A stretch of 64,000 nt of DNA. It comes from an uncultured Opitutaceae bacterium (GTDB lineage Bacteria > Verrucomicrobiota > Verrucomicrobiia > Opitutales > Opitutaceae). Location of the stretch: positions 1 through 64,000 of the forward strand of contig CALFXL010000002.1 of NCBI GenBank assembly GCA_937958045.1, read 5' to 3'. Position 1 is the stretch's first letter, and every line of letters starts with the position of its first letter. The notes below the pieces were generated by a model. It was not told the DNA's origin, made no database searches, and saw only the letters and a list, made by a program, of their open reading frames with translations. Below are positions 1 through 8,840 of the stretch, one piece after another. The position numbers were made by a program, and so were the translations under genes.

Positions 1-346
1 CGCGGCGGATGGTGTCGGTCCAGAGGGCGTTGCCGCCGTCGATGATGATGTCGCCCGGTTCAAACACGGACACGAGGCCGTCGATCACGGCGTCGGTGGC
101 CTTGCCCGCTTGGACGAGGATGATGGCCTTGCGGGGCTTGGCCAGGGATTGGGCGAATTCCTCGAGGGTCTTGGTAGCGACCAAGCCGCCGGGAGTGTCG
201 GGATTTTCTGCGACGAATTTCTCGGTCTTTTCGACGGTGCGGTTGTAGACCGAGATTTGAAAGCCGTGGTCGGCGATGTTGAGGGCGAGGTTCTGACCCA
301 TCACAGCAAGGCCGATGAGTCCGATGTCAGAGTGGGCTTTAGGCAT
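1..346 (-). CDS. gnd: 6-phosphogluconate dehydrogenase, decarboxylating (3' end cut by window edge)
   Basis: The first 115 codons are present, starting at the ATG read from 346 to 344. The N-terminus carries the Rossmann NADP-binding segment [20 protein letters not shown], followed by VYNRT at the end of the second strand and the IIIDGGN motif near the cut edge. This arrangement is characteristic of Gnd, which oxidatively decarboxylates 6-phosphogluconate to ribulose 5-phosphate with NADP in the cytoplasmic pentose phosphate pathway. The substrate-binding and C-terminal helical domains lie outside the window. Assignment is secure from the N-terminus alone, but whether the gene is intact cannot be judged. 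Confidence 0.93.
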   Translation of the reverse strand, partial: MPKAHSDIGLIGLAVMGQNLALNIADHGFQISVYNRTVEKTEKFVAENPDTPGGLVATKTLEEFAQSLAKPRKAIILVQAGKATDAVIDGLVSVFEPGDIIIDGGNALWTDTIRR

Positions 347-441
347 AAACGTTGCGTGTATAGTCAGAAAGCTGATTTGAAAACGATACCAAAGTTCACG
401 TGACCGCGTCGGCGAGGCAATCGCCGAAGGGTGCGCCCGGG

Positions 442-771
442 TTATTTTTTGGGCGTGGGAGCGCGGGAGCCGTCCTCGTTGAGCGAGCGGAGTTCTGCGC
501 CGCCCTTGGTGGGGAAGAAGCCGGAATTGGCGATCGGCTCGATGATCGGTGTCATGAACGCGGGTTCGTTTCGCTCGTAGATCCAGACGAAGGTCAGGAT
601 GCTGAAGCCCACAAAAAGCACGAGGCCCAGCACGAGTTTGTTCATGCGGGCGGCCTTTTGGAAAAGGATGACAATGACCACGAAGGCGACGATGACCGCG
701 AGCGCCTTCACCCAAAACATGGGCGGCACGTCCTTCAATTTTTCGAGCGCAGTAGCGGCGAGGAGCTGCAT
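442..771 (-). CDS. small two-helix membrane protein, unknown function
   Basis: 109 residues from an ATG at 771. Two hydrophobic segments are visible, about residues 20-38 ([13 protein letters not shown]) and 46-64 ([19 protein letters not shown]), joined by a short basic loop (QKAARMNK). The C-terminal 40 residues are polar and end in PTPKK. No catalytic motif is seen and the family is not recognised. It lies upstream of gnd on the same strand (95 bases apart) and is divergent from the gene at 928, so 772-927 must hold both promoters. The clear membrane topology supports it as a real gene. Confidence 0.7.
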   Translation of the reverse strand: MQLLAATALEKLKDVPPMFWVKALAVIVAFVVIVILFQKAARMNKLVLGLVLFVGFSILTFVWIYERNEPAFMTPIIEPIANSGFFPTKGGAELRSLNEDGSRAPTPKK

Positions 772-927
772 GGGGAAACGCCCGGAAGTCTGAACCTCGC
801 GGCGGACGACACGAGACGAAAGCGGTTACTGGACGGGCTTTTTACCTTTGTTTTGGCAAATCGCAGGGGATCGAGTCAGCTTACGGGCATGAGCTTCGCG
901 GCCTTTTCTCAAGCCCGTACCGTGCAG

Positions 928-1980
928 ATGAAAAAACCCAGCATCCCGATCAGCGAGACGCTGCGTGCCTACCTGCGCCGGTATAAGCGCGAACGGGAAT
1001 TGCCCGTGACTTATCAGCGTTTGCGTCGTTTCACGGAGTCGGCGCCGCTGACGGATAGCACGGGACGGCCGACGCTGTGGGAAACCGTGGTTTACGATCA
1101 GCTCGAGATGGAATCGCTGCAGGAAGGGCTTAAGCGTCTCTACGCGTTGCTGCGCGTGGATGGGGACCTGACGTTCATGAATCACCTGTACGTGGACCGG
1201 ATCGATTTCTGCGCGTTCGGCAACTCGGCGCCGTTTCGTATCCGGATTGTGAATGCGTACAACGACAACCCGGACTATTTCTACATCAAGCGCGGCGACG
1301 CCTCGCGCGTGTTCGGATTGGAACTGGAGCATCTGCTCTCGCCGAACCGCATGCACTTTTTTACGCACGGCGACACGCTGGTGGAGGAACACATCGCGGG
1401 CATCCCGGGCGATATTTTTGCGCAGCGCTGGCTGCAAAACAGCGAGCTGAAACCGATCCGCGTGGCGAAGGAACTGGTGAAGTTTAACGAACGCTGTTTC
1501 GTGCGACTGCTCGGCGACATGCGCGCGTACAACTTCGTCGTCGTGATCACGCCCGATTTCGAAGGCGCGCAGATTCGCATCCGTGCGATGGACTTCGATC
1601 AACAGGCGTACGAAGGGCGCATGAATCTGTATCGTCCGCAATTCTTCAAGGACAACCAGCCGCTCGCGTTTTACTGCATGAAACATCTGCGCGTGGAAAC
1701 GGCGCGCCAGTATCAACGCGAAGAACAAGTGCTCATGTTGCAGCGCGCGGCGGTGATTGAAGAACGACTCGATCAGCTGCTCACGGCGATGTCGGACGTG
1801 TCGCTTTCGCCGCCCGACAATGTGATCCAGCTCCGCGAAAGTCTCGCCGCTCACTACGGCCGCTCCGCTTATCTGCGCTGCATCACCGTCGGAGAATTGA
1901 TTCGCGAAAACCTCGAGTCGATCCGCCAAAACGTCACCGCGCCGCCGTTCTCGCCGGACACGGTGGAAGAAACGGAATAA
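928..1980 (+). CDS. conserved-looking protein of unknown function with protein-kinase-like residue order
   Basis: The 350-residue protein starts at ATG 928 (MKKPSIPISE); an in-frame ATG at 889 would add 13 residues, and the open frame further upstream runs antisense to the 442-771 gene so is ignored. No signal peptide or membrane segment. No family is recognised by name. In order it shows FYIKRGD (K121), LELEHLL (E132/E134), a hinge-like VEEHIAGIPG (152-161), GDMRAYN (D197 and N202, five apart) and IRAMDFDQQ (D222). This matches the lysine, helix-C glutamate, catalytic-loop D-x4-N and metal-binding DFx aspartate of kinase-fold proteins (HipA, APH and eukaryotic-like kinases). There is no canonical glycine-rich loop or HxD. 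Kinase fold is an inference; the coding call itself is strong. Confidence 0.82.
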   Translation: MKKPSIPISETLRAYLRRYKRERELPVTYQRLRRFTESAPLTDSTGRPTLWETVVYDQLEMESLQEGLKRLYALLRVDGDLTFMNHLYVDRIDFCAFGNSAPFRIRIVNAYNDNPDYFYIKRGDASRVFGLELEHLLSPNRMHFFTHGDTLVEEHIAGIPGDIFAQRWLQNSELKPIRVAKELVKFNERCFVRLLGDMRAYNFVVVITPDFEGAQIRIRAMDFDQQAYEGRMNLYRPQFFKDNQPLAFYCMKHLRVETARQYQREEQVLMLQRAAVIEERLDQLLTAMSDVSLSPPDNVIQLRESLAAHYGRSAYLRCITVGELIRENLESIRQNVTAPPFSPDTVEETE

Positions 1981-2046
1981 TACCGCCGAGCGCCGGGTCT
2001 GCGTTTGTATTCAATTTTCAAATACAAACGCGCGGCCAAAGTTCGC

Positions 2047-2514
2047 TCAGGCGTCCCGCGCGGCGTCGGCGAAATCGCCGCGGGTGGCGCAGTTGATCCA
2101 CGCGCTCGCGCCGTCGGCGTAGTGCTCCTTTTTCCAAATGGGCAGACGCGCCTTGGCTTCGTCGATGATGTAACGACACGCGCCAAACGCGCCGTCGCGA
2201 TGCGCCGACGATACGCCGACCCAGACGGCGAGTTCGCCAATTTGCAGATGGCCGACGCGATGGATGGCGGTGGCGGCGGTAATCGCGAATTTCTCGCGTG
2301 CTTCGGCGATGATGCGCGCGCCTTCTTTTTCGGCGAGAGCGGAGAAAGCTTCGTATTCGAGCGAAAGCACCGGGCGACCGTCGTTGTGATTCCGCACCCA
2401 GCCCTCGAAGATCACACATGCGCCGGCGGTCGCGTCGTCGAGCAGCGGTCTGAGCGCGGCGGGATCGATCGGCGTGGGCGAGATGCGAAACGTGAGAGCG
2501 GTGTTGGCGGACAT
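2047..2514 (-). CDS. moaE: molybdopterin synthase catalytic subunit MoaE
   Basis: 155 residues from ATG 2514; the frame can be extended only to a TTG at 2556, which is less likely. MoaE transfers sulfur from MoaD thiocarboxylate to precursor Z to make molybdopterin in the cytoplasm. Family landmarks are GACVIFEGWVRNHNDGR (family pattern GAxxxFxGxVR), LEYEAF, HRVGHLQIGE, AHRDGAF and LPIWKKEHYADG, which carries the conserved active-site lysines. Length is typical. No moaD or other molybdenum cofactor gene lies within the window, so its small-subunit partner must be elsewhere. It follows uxaC on the same strand but is separated from it by a terminator. Confidence 0.93.
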   Translation of the reverse strand: MSANTALTFRISPTPIDPAALRPLLDDATAGACVIFEGWVRNHNDGRPVLSLEYEAFSALAEKEGARIIAEAREKFAITAATAIHRVGHLQIGELAVWVGVSSAHRDGAFGACRYIIDEAKARLPIWKKEHYADGASAWINCATRGDFADAARDA

Positions 2515-2570
2515 GTCGTGGCGAGGGAAGTTGGTTTTGTCCGCGAAGGGATGCAACCGGCGGGGCGGGG

Positions 2571-2602
2571 AAAATAAAAAGGCCCGAGCGAACTCGGGCC
2601 TT
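2571..2602 (-). terminator. intrinsic terminator of uxaC
   Basis: A perfect 8-base-pair GC-rich stem (GGCCCGAG/CTCGGGCC, 2581-2588 with 2593-2600) closes a 4-base loop. Read on the minus strand, it is followed by a T-rich tract (plus-strand A-rich 2571-2580). It lies 45 bases beyond the uxaC stop and before moaE, so it should separate the two transcripts. Confidence 0.85.
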
Positions 2603-2644
2603 TCGGGAAAAACGGAATGCCGGCCGGTGGCCGGCGATCCGGAA

Positions 2645-4069
2645 TCAGAGTTTGCCAGCTTCGAGACCGAAGTAGGCTTCGGCGTTTTTGTAGCAGATGT
2701 TTTCGATCATCGAGCCGACGAGTTCGCGATCGGCCGGGATGAGGCCGGCTTCGATATCGGCGCCGATCATCGAGCAGAGCAGGCGACGGAAATACTCGTG
2801 ACGCACATAGCTCATGAAGCTGCGCGAGTCGGTGAGCATGCCCACGAAACGGCTGAGCAAACCGAGCTGCGAGAGCGCGTTGATCTGCCATTCCATGCCT
2901 TCCTTTTGATCGAGGAACCACCAGCCGGAGCCGAACTGGATTTTGCCGGGGATGGAACCGTCCTGCACGTTGCCGATCATGGTCGCAAAGACGTAGTTGT
3001 CGGCGGGGTTGAGGTTGTAGATGACGGTCTTGGGAAGTTTTTCCTCGGAATCGAGACGGTCGAGGTAGCGTGCGAGACCGCGAGCTTGGGGGAAGTCGCC
3101 GATGGAGTCCACGCCGGCGTCGGCGCCGAGGCGTTTGAGCAGACGGCTGTTGTTGTTGCGGATGGCGCCGAGGTGGAGCTGCTTCGTCCAGCCGCGCTGG
3201 GCATCGAGACGGCCGAAGAAGAGCATCATGAACCAGGTGAACTTCGCGGTTTGCTCGGGCGTGGCGGCCTGGCCGGAGCGCGTGGCGGCGAAGATGGCTT
3301 TGGCTTCGCTCTCGGTGCAGTCGGTGTCCGGGATGTTTTCCATGCCGTGGTCCGAGAGGCGGCCGCCGAGCGAATGGAAGAACGCATGGCGATCGTCGAG
3401 CGCTTCGAGGAAGCTCGCGAGATCCTTGACCTCTTTGCCGGAGCGGGCGGCGAGCTGATCGCACCAGGCGTTGAATACGGCGGGCGCGTTGACGAGGAGC
3501 GCTTTGTCGGGGCGGAAGGTCGGATAAACTTTGGTGCCGAGGCCGGATTTCTTGATGGCCTGATGATGCGCGAGATCGTCCACGGGATCATCGGTCGTGC
3601 AGACGACGTTCACGCGATTGCTGGTGAGGATGCCGTGTGTCGAGAGCGCGGGTGTGCGGAGCTTCTCGTTGGCGGTTTCCCAGATTTTCTGCGCGGACTT
3701 CTCGTTGATGATGTCGTTGATGCCGAAGTAGCGGCGCAGCTCAAGGTGCGACCAGTGATAGAGCGGATTGCGAAGCGTGTGGGGAACGGTTTTGGCCCAG
3801 GCGAGGAACTTTTCGTAATCGGACGTTTTATTGCCGGTGACAAGATCTTCGGGAACGCCGTTGGAGCGCATGGCGCGCCACTTGTAGTGATCGCCTGCGA
3901 GCCAGATTTGGAAGAGGTTTTCGAACTGGCGATTGTTTGCGATCTGGTCCGGGGGGAGGTGGCAGTGATAATCAAAAATAGGCTGTTTAACAGCGTGCTC
4001 GAAGTAGAGCGTGCGGGCCCATTCTGTATTTAAGAGGAAATCTTCGGGGAGGAAGGGTTGCGCGGACAT
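2645..4069 (-). CDS. uxaC: glucuronate/galacturonate isomerase UxaC
   Basis: 474 residues from ATG 4069, the usual length for UxaC, an amidohydrolase-superfamily enzyme of the cytoplasm. It interconverts D-glucuronate with D-fructuronate and D-galacturonate with D-tagaturonate, the entry step of hexuronate catabolism. Diagnostic segments are IFDYHCHLPPDQI near residue 33 (HxH metal-site motif), WKWRAMRSNG-type region (KWRAMRSNGV), FGSGWWFLDQKEGM, GMLTDSRSFMSYVRHEYF and FRRLLCSM. It is transcribed alone, with a 14-base palindrome upstream and an intrinsic terminator downstream. Together with the pectin genes at 15-37 kb it gives the cell the first intracellular step for released galacturonate. 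No uxaA, uxaB or kdg genes are in the window. Confidence 0.96.
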   Translation of the reverse strand: MSAQPFLPEDFLLNTEWARTLYFEHAVKQPIFDYHCHLPPDQIANNRQFENLFQIWLAGDHYKWRAMRSNGVPEDLVTGNKTSDYEKFLAWAKTVPHTLRNPLYHWSHLELRRYFGINDIINEKSAQKIWETANEKLRTPALSTHGILTSNRVNVVCTTDDPVDDLAHHQAIKKSGLGTKVYPTFRPDKALLVNAPAVFNAWCDQLAARSGKEVKDLASFLEALDDRHAFFHSLGGRLSDHGMENIPDTDCTESEAKAIFAATRSGQAATPEQTAKFTWFMMLFFGRLDAQRGWTKQLHLGAIRNNNSRLLKRLGADAGVDSIGDFPQARGLARYLDRLDSEEKLPKTVIYNLNPADNYVFATMIGNVQDGSIPGKIQFGSGWWFLDQKEGMEWQINALSQLGLLSRFVGMLTDSRSFMSYVRHEYFRRLLCSMIGADIEAGLIPADRELVGSMIENICYKNAEAYFGLEAGKL

Positions 4070-4394
4070 GGTGCCCTGAGCTTTTGGTCGGAGCGGACGT
4101 GAGTCAATGGGATTGCCGGACAGCTGTCCGACATGGGAACCGAAAGTGGGTTCTCGCGTACTGTTATCGGCATAATGATGTTTGTCTCAGTGAGCCCATC
4201 CTGGTCAGCAGATCGCAAGCCAAGGCGTGTCGGAAATCCGACGATACTGATGAGGCGGATTTTGCGAATGGGTGGGTTTGCAGATTTTACCGTCAGCTAT
4301 TTAGTGGCGGCAGCTCCGAGGTGCCGGATTGCGCTTTGGGGGAAAAGGTACATGCGAACAGCTAGCTGACGCTCACGCCCCCAAACCTGCTTTT
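4070..4394. promoter_or_regulatory. divergent intergenic region between uxaC and a membrane protein gene
   Basis: This 325-base region separates uxaC (minus) from the gene at 4395 (plus). It contains a perfect 14-base palindrome, CGGACAGCTGTCCG, at 4117-4130, about 48 bases upstream of the uxaC start, which is a suitable place for a repressor or activator site. Small open frames here (4084-4369) have no protein-like features. No RNA gene was seen. The promoter elements themselves could not be assigned with confidence. Confidence 0.5.
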
Positions 4395-5576
4395 ATGAAT
4401 CACACACATGCCCCGTTTCTTCGTGATGAAAAAAATCCCCTGAGGACGATTGCGGCGGGTGTCGCAGCCATCATCGCGATCTTTGCTTACTTCACGTTGT
4501 TTGCCGGGTTCGCGTTTGTGGACTTCGCGCAGTTAACGCTCGGGCGCGGCCATGCGCAGGCGCCGTTGATAGCGCTTATGGCGGGTGGACTTATTTCCAC
4601 CGTGGCGGCGGTGCGCTTTTTTTCGCCGTCGCAAGGGCGATGGTTGTTGGCGGGCGGATTCGCGGGATGTCTGCTTGGAGCGCTTATCACGACGTCAGCG
4701 ACCTCAAGTTTCACGCTGTCGCTCGTCGGGCTTTTGATCGGTTTGAGCACGGGCTGGACGACGATGATCCTCGTGTTGTGTTTGCGACCGACACTGCATC
4801 TACGCCGACTCGGCATGTGGTGCGGTCTCGGTGTCGGTCTGGCGTATGCGCTGTGCAATCAACCCTTCATCTTCGAAGCGACGCTCGAGCAAAAAATGAT
4901 GACCGCGGCGATCCTCGGTGCGTTCGGGATGATGGCGTCGTTCGGACTACGCGGCGGCCCGATTCGCGCATCGTCGCTGCCCGACTATGAGTTCCGTGCG
5001 GCCTCCGGTTGGATCGTGGCGCTGTTTGTATTGGTTTTTTTGGATACGCTCGTGTTCTTCATCATTCAGAACAGCGTGACGTTGAAAAAACTCTCGTGGG
5101 ACACGCCGCTGATTCTGCAGGGAAATGCTTTCGTGCATCTGTGTGCGGCCTTCCTCACGGGTCTCGCGCTGGATCGGCGTTGGTCGGGCTCGGCGGCGCT
5201 TTTTGCGCTGTTGTTGTTGCTGACCTCGTGCCTCGTGCTCGGCATGCAGCTCGAGCATTTCCCCAAAGCGCGCATGCTCTACATCACCGCGGTGTCAATC
5301 TACTCGACGGTGTTGATCTTCATGCCGGCGCGCAGCGGGCGACCGCAGTTTGCGGCGTTGGTGTTTGCGATCAGCGGCTGGTTTGCGTCGGGACTGGCGT
5401 TGAGCATCGCGGTGGCGCAGGATGTGCGGCGGATCTCGCCGTATGTGGTTGCGTTGGCATTCATCGTCGGCATCGCGGCGCTCGCGGTGCGCATGCTCTG
5501 GCTGCAGCGCGTGCATGAAGTCGAAGCGGAACGTCTCATCAATCGCAGTCAGCCGGGCGACGAAGCGGTGAGCTGA
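4395..5576 (+). CDS. polytopic membrane protein, MFS-like, about 12 helices
   Basis: 393 residues from ATG 4395 (MNHTHAPFLRDEKNP); the longer upstream frame is not protein-like. Around ten to twelve hydrophobic helices run through the whole length, beginning with AAGVAAIIAIFAYFTLFAGF and ending with VVALAFIVGIAALAVRML. The short charged loop after helix pairs (LRPTLHLRRLG) and the two-halves layout suggest a major-facilitator-type protein, but no signature good enough to name a substrate is visible. A long central loop (about residues 195-215) separates the halves. It is 66 bases upstream of the GH3 gene on the same strand and could be co-transcribed with it. The role in sugar transport is only inferred from that neighbour. 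Confidence 0.75.
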   Translation: MNHTHAPFLRDEKNPLRTIAAGVAAIIAIFAYFTLFAGFAFVDFAQLTLGRGHAQAPLIALMAGGLISTVAAVRFFSPSQGRWLLAGGFAGCLLGALITTSATSSFTLSLVGLLIGLSTGWTTMILVLCLRPTLHLRRLGMWCGLGVGLAYALCNQPFIFEATLEQKMMTAAILGAFGMMASFGLRGGPIRASSLPDYEFRAASGWIVALFVLVFLDTLVFFIIQNSVTLKKLSWDTPLILQGNAFVHLCAAFLTGLALDRRWSGSAALFALLLLLTSCLVLGMQLEHFPKARMLYITAVSIYSTVLIFMPARSGRPQFAALVFAISGWFASGLALSIAVAQDVRRISPYVVALAFIVGIAALAVRMLWLQRVHEVEAERLINRSQPGDEAVS

Positions 5577-5642
5577 GCGCGTTTCGAACTGGACGCATGT
5601 CGATCCCTTGCGCGCGTTGCGCGGGGATAAACACTTTTTGGC

Positions 5643-8135
5643 ATGATGTCCTCATCTCGTTTCTCTCCCGGCATCGTTGCGATGGTCGCAGTGGTTGTCG
5701 CGATTGGTTCGCTTGGAGCGCAACAACCTCCTGACGATCGCTTCGTGCGCCCGCAACCGCCCGCACCGATTTATCACGACGGCTGGATCGACCTGAACAA
5801 GGACGGACAAAAAAATCCGTATGAAGATCGCACACTCGATATCGAGACGCGCATCACCGATCTGCTCGCTCGGATGACGCTCGAAGAGAAGACCGCGCAG
5901 ATGGTGACTTGGTACGGTTTTCCGCGAGTCGCAAAAGATGAGTTGCCCACACCCGCCTGGGACAACGCGCTCTGGAAAGACGGCATCGGCAACATCGACG
6001 AACACATCAACGGCAATACCGGCTGGACGAACAATCTCGCCGATCCCGTTCACGATTTGCCGCATTCGCTGCACACGCGCGCGATCAACGAAGTGCAGCG
6101 CTGGTTCATCGAGCGCACGCGTCTCGGCATCCCGGTTGATTTCACGAACGAAGGCATCCGCGGCTTGATGCATTCGAAAGCCACGAGTTTTCCCGCGCAG
6201 CTCGCGGTGGCGAGTACGTGGAATAAAGAACTCGTACGCGAAATCGGCCGCGTGACGGGCCGCGAAGCGCGCGCGCTCGGTTACACGAATGTCTATTCGC
6301 CGGTGCTCGATCTCGCGCGTGATCCGCGTTGGGGACGCGTCATCGAAAGTTATGGCGAAGATCCGTTTTTGGTCGGCGCGCTCGGCCTCGAACAAACGCG
6401 CGGCATTCAAGAACAGCGCGTTGTTTCGACTCTGAAACATTTCGCCGTGTACTCCGTTCCGAAGGGCGGCCGCGACGGCGAAGCGCGCACCGATCCGCAA
6501 GTGACGTGGCGCGATGTGCAGACGATCTTCTTGCCACCCTTCAAGCGCGCGATCACGGAAGGCGGCGCGCTCGGCGTGATGTCGTCGTACAACGACTACG
6601 ACGGCATTCCGGTGCAGAGCAGCCGACTCTTCCTCACGGAAATTCTTCGCGAGCAATGGGGCTTCCGCGGCTACGTCGTCTCCGACAGCGCCGCGGTGGA
6701 GTTCATCCACACCAAACATCGCACGGCCGCGACGCCCGAAGACGGCATTCGCCAAGCAGTGGAAGCGGGGCTGAACATCCGCACGAATTTCACGCCGCCC
6801 GAAGAATACGCGGAGCCGCTGCGTCAGCTTGTGCGCGATGGAAAACTCTCGATGGACACGATCGACGCGCGCGTGCGCGATGTGCTGCGCGTGAAATTCT
6901 GGCAGGGCTTGTTCGATGAGCCTTATCGCGCTGCGCCTGCGGAGACCGATCGCATCGTGCGCGCACCCGAACATCTCGCGCTCGCCGCGAAGGCGGCGCG
7001 TCAGGCGATCGTGTTGTTGAAAAACGAAAACAATGCGCTGCCGCTGAAGAAAGACGCGTTGAAGCGCGTGCTCGTGACCGGCCCGCTCGCGGACGACAGC
7101 CATGGCTGGTGGTCGCGTTACGGCGCGCAGCGTCTCGATTTTGTCACACCGCTCGCCGGCATTCGCGCGAAGCTCGGTGCGGGCGTCGAAGTGCGCTACG
7201 CCAAAGGCGTCGAGGTGAAGGACGAGAATTTCCCTGAAAGTGACATCTTAAAAGAAGCGCCTTCGGCCCAGGTGCTCGCGGGCATTCAAGAAGCGGTCGA
7301 TGCCGCGCGCGATGTGGACGTGATCATCGCGGTGCTCGGCGAGACCGACGAACTCTGCCGCGAATCGGCGAGCCGCATCAGCCTCGATCTGCCCGGTTAT
7401 CAAGAGCACCTGCTGCGCGCGCTGCACGCGACGGGCAAGCCTGTGATCCTCGTGTTGAGCAATGGCCGTCCGCTCAGCGTGAATTGGGCCGATAAACATG
7501 TGCCCGCGATTCTTGAGATGTGGTTGCCAGGCGAAGATGGTGGCGCGGCGTTGGCCGACATTCTCGTGGGCGATGTGAATCCTTCGGGAAGATTGCCGAT
7601 CACGTTCCCGAAAAGCGTGGGACAAACTCAAATGAACTTCCCCGCGCATCCTGGTTCGCAAGGGCGCGACTACGGCCAGGTTGCCGGCGTGCTTTACCCG
7701 TTTGGATACGGCCTGAGCTACACCACGTTCGCGTATAAAAATCTCCGCGTGACGCCGACCGAGCAAGGGCCCGGCGGTCGCATCGATGTGAGCTGCGAAG
7801 TGACCAACACCGGCTCGCGCACGGGCGACGAAGTCGTGCAATTGTATTTGCGCGACGACTACAGCACGGTGGTCACGTTTGAAAAAGTGCTGCGCGGCTT
7901 CGAGCGTGTGACGCTTGCTCCCGGTGAAACCAAAACGGTGATGTTCACGCTGAAGCCCTCGGATCTCGCGCTCTACGATCGCTCGAATCAGTGGACGGTG
8001 GAGCCGGGCCGTTTCACGGTGTGGATCGGTGCTTCGTCGGAAGACATGAAGCTCGAAGGAGCATTCGAGATCATCGACGGCAATGCGCCGCGCGAGGCCG
8101 CCGCGAAAGAAACCGACCGCCTTGATCCGCGCTGA
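5643..8135 (+). CDS. secreted glycoside hydrolase family 3 (beta-glucosidase/xylosidase type)
   Basis: 830 residues from ATG 5643 (a second ATG follows at once). An N-terminal signal peptide ends near GSLGAQQ. A short calcium-loop-like segment, DLNKDGQKNPYED, precedes the GH3 N-terminal barrel. The barrel contains EGIRGL, YSPVLDLARDPRWGR, ESYGEDPFLVG, KHFAVYS and the nucleophile motif GYVVSDSAAV (D348). The alpha/beta sandwich domain has AARQAIVLLKNE and CRESASRISLDLPGYQ. A fibronectin-III-like C-terminal domain begins after YPFGYGLSYTTF. The family removes terminal beta-glucose, xylose or arabinose residues from oligosaccharides outside the cytoplasm. Exact specificity cannot be read from sequence. 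Downstream a bidirectional terminator ends it. Confidence 0.93.
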   Translation: MMSSSRFSPGIVAMVAVVVAIGSLGAQQPPDDRFVRPQPPAPIYHDGWIDLNKDGQKNPYEDRTLDIETRITDLLARMTLEEKTAQMVTWYGFPRVAKDELPTPAWDNALWKDGIGNIDEHINGNTGWTNNLADPVHDLPHSLHTRAINEVQRWFIERTRLGIPVDFTNEGIRGLMHSKATSFPAQLAVASTWNKELVREIGRVTGREARALGYTNVYSPVLDLARDPRWGRVIESYGEDPFLVGALGLEQTRGIQEQRVVSTLKHFAVYSVPKGGRDGEARTDPQVTWRDVQTIFLPPFKRAITEGGALGVMSSYNDYDGIPVQSSRLFLTEILREQWGFRGYVVSDSAAVEFIHTKHRTAATPEDGIRQAVEAGLNIRTNFTPPEEYAEPLRQLVRDGKLSMDTIDARVRDVLRVKFWQGLFDEPYRAAPAETDRIVRAPEHLALAAKAARQAIVLLKNENNALPLKKDALKRVLVTGPLADDSHGWWSRYGAQRLDFVTPLAGIRAKLGAGVEVRYAKGVEVKDENFPESDILKEAPSAQVLAGIQEAVDAARDVDVIIAVLGETDELCRESASRISLDLPGYQEHLLRALHATGKPVILVLSNGRPLSVNWADKHVPAILEMWLPGEDGGAALADILVGDVNPSGRLPITFPKSVGQTQMNFPAHPGSQGRDYGQVAGVLYPFGYGLSYTTFAYKNLRVTPTEQGPGGRIDVSCEVTNTGSRTGDEVVQLYLRDDYSTVVTFEKVLRGFERVTLAPGETKTVMFTLKPSDLALYDRSNQWTVEPGRFTVWIGASSEDMKLEGAFEIIDGNAPREAAAKETDRLDPR

Positions 8136-8194
8136 GTGCGCATGATCGTCGCCTGAGATCGCAACGACTCAGGCGGCGCGATGGTTTTCTCGAA

Positions 8195-8235
8195 ATAAAA
8201 AAGCCCCGCGAAACTTAATTCGCGGGGCTTTTTGT
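8195..8235. terminator. bidirectional intrinsic terminator
   Basis: A 12-base-pair perfect stem (8201-8212 with 8219-8230) and a 6-base loop lie between the convergent GH3 gene and the thioesterase gene. It is flanked by an A-rich stretch on the left and a T-rich stretch on the right, so it can terminate transcripts from both sides. Confidence 0.88.
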
Positions 8236-8247
8236 TTTTGAAATAGA

Positions 8248-8715
8248 TCAGCGCGACACCACGTAGGCGGCATGGACATCGACGGCGGTTTCGCCGTCTT
8301 CAACAACGCGCGTGCGAAGCTTGAGCTTGGCTTTGCCGTAGCGGGCGAGCGCTTCTTTGAACTCGGCGATGGCGGCTTGCGCGGGACGTTCGCAGATCGC
8401 GCGAAGATCACCGAGCACGGGACGACGGTAAGCGGCGCGACTTTCTTTCACGACGATGTGCCAGTGCGTTTTTTCGTCGGGAGCTTTTTGTTCGGAACGC
8501 ATCAGCTCCCAAACGACGCCGTAGCCAGCGAGTGTGGCGATCGAGACGAGGCTGCCGCCGAAGGCCGTGTTGAGCGAATTTTTGTTCTGCTCTTTTGGCG
8601 CGCGGAGCACGAGTGAGCGATCATCGCTGACCTCCACGCCCACGCCCATCGCCTTCGCGAGCGGGATCATCTCGTGCAGGAACATCTCGAATGCTGGAAT
8701 CTTGACCGACGTCAT
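8248..8715 (-). CDS. YiiD C-terminal-type hotdog thioesterase
   Basis: 155 residues from ATG 8715 (MTSVKIPAFEMF). The sequence matches the C-terminal thioesterase domain of YiiD (PF09500 type): HEMIPLAKAMGVGVEV, a SLVLRAPKEQNKN core, NTAFGGSLVSIATLAGYG around the hotdog helix, and SRAAYRRPVLGDLRA. The N-terminal acetyltransferase half of E. coli YiiD is absent, so this is the stand-alone form. The likely role is hydrolysis of an acyl-CoA or acyl-ACP thioester in the cytoplasm; the substrate is unknown. It is divergent from the peroxiredoxin gene, with 125 bases between the starts. Confidence 0.85.
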   Translation of the reverse strand: MTSVKIPAFEMFLHEMIPLAKAMGVGVEVSDDRSLVLRAPKEQNKNSLNTAFGGSLVSIATLAGYGVVWELMRSEQKAPDEKTHWHIVVKESRAAYRRPVLGDLRAICERPAQAAIAEFKEALARYGKAKLKLRTRVVEDGETAVDVHAAYVVSR

Positions 8716-8840
8716 TTTGGACCAGAAATAGATAAATTTTCGTCGCGGCGTCAAAGGTCTGTCCTGTGGAGAGGGGTAACGTTCGGCCCTTCGTTTGGCG
8801 CCGGTTGACGCGCGACGGTTCTTCGGTCTCATCGGCACAA

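Noticed and set aside
400..927. The extension of the kinase-like protein's frame upstream to 400
   Set aside because: It overlaps the well-formed membrane protein at 442-771 on the opposite strand and has low-complexity composition; the ATG at 928 gives a normal protein start.
4084..4369. Small open frames between uxaC and the membrane protein gene
   Set aside because: No recognisable features, and the stretch contains the palindrome and probable promoters.
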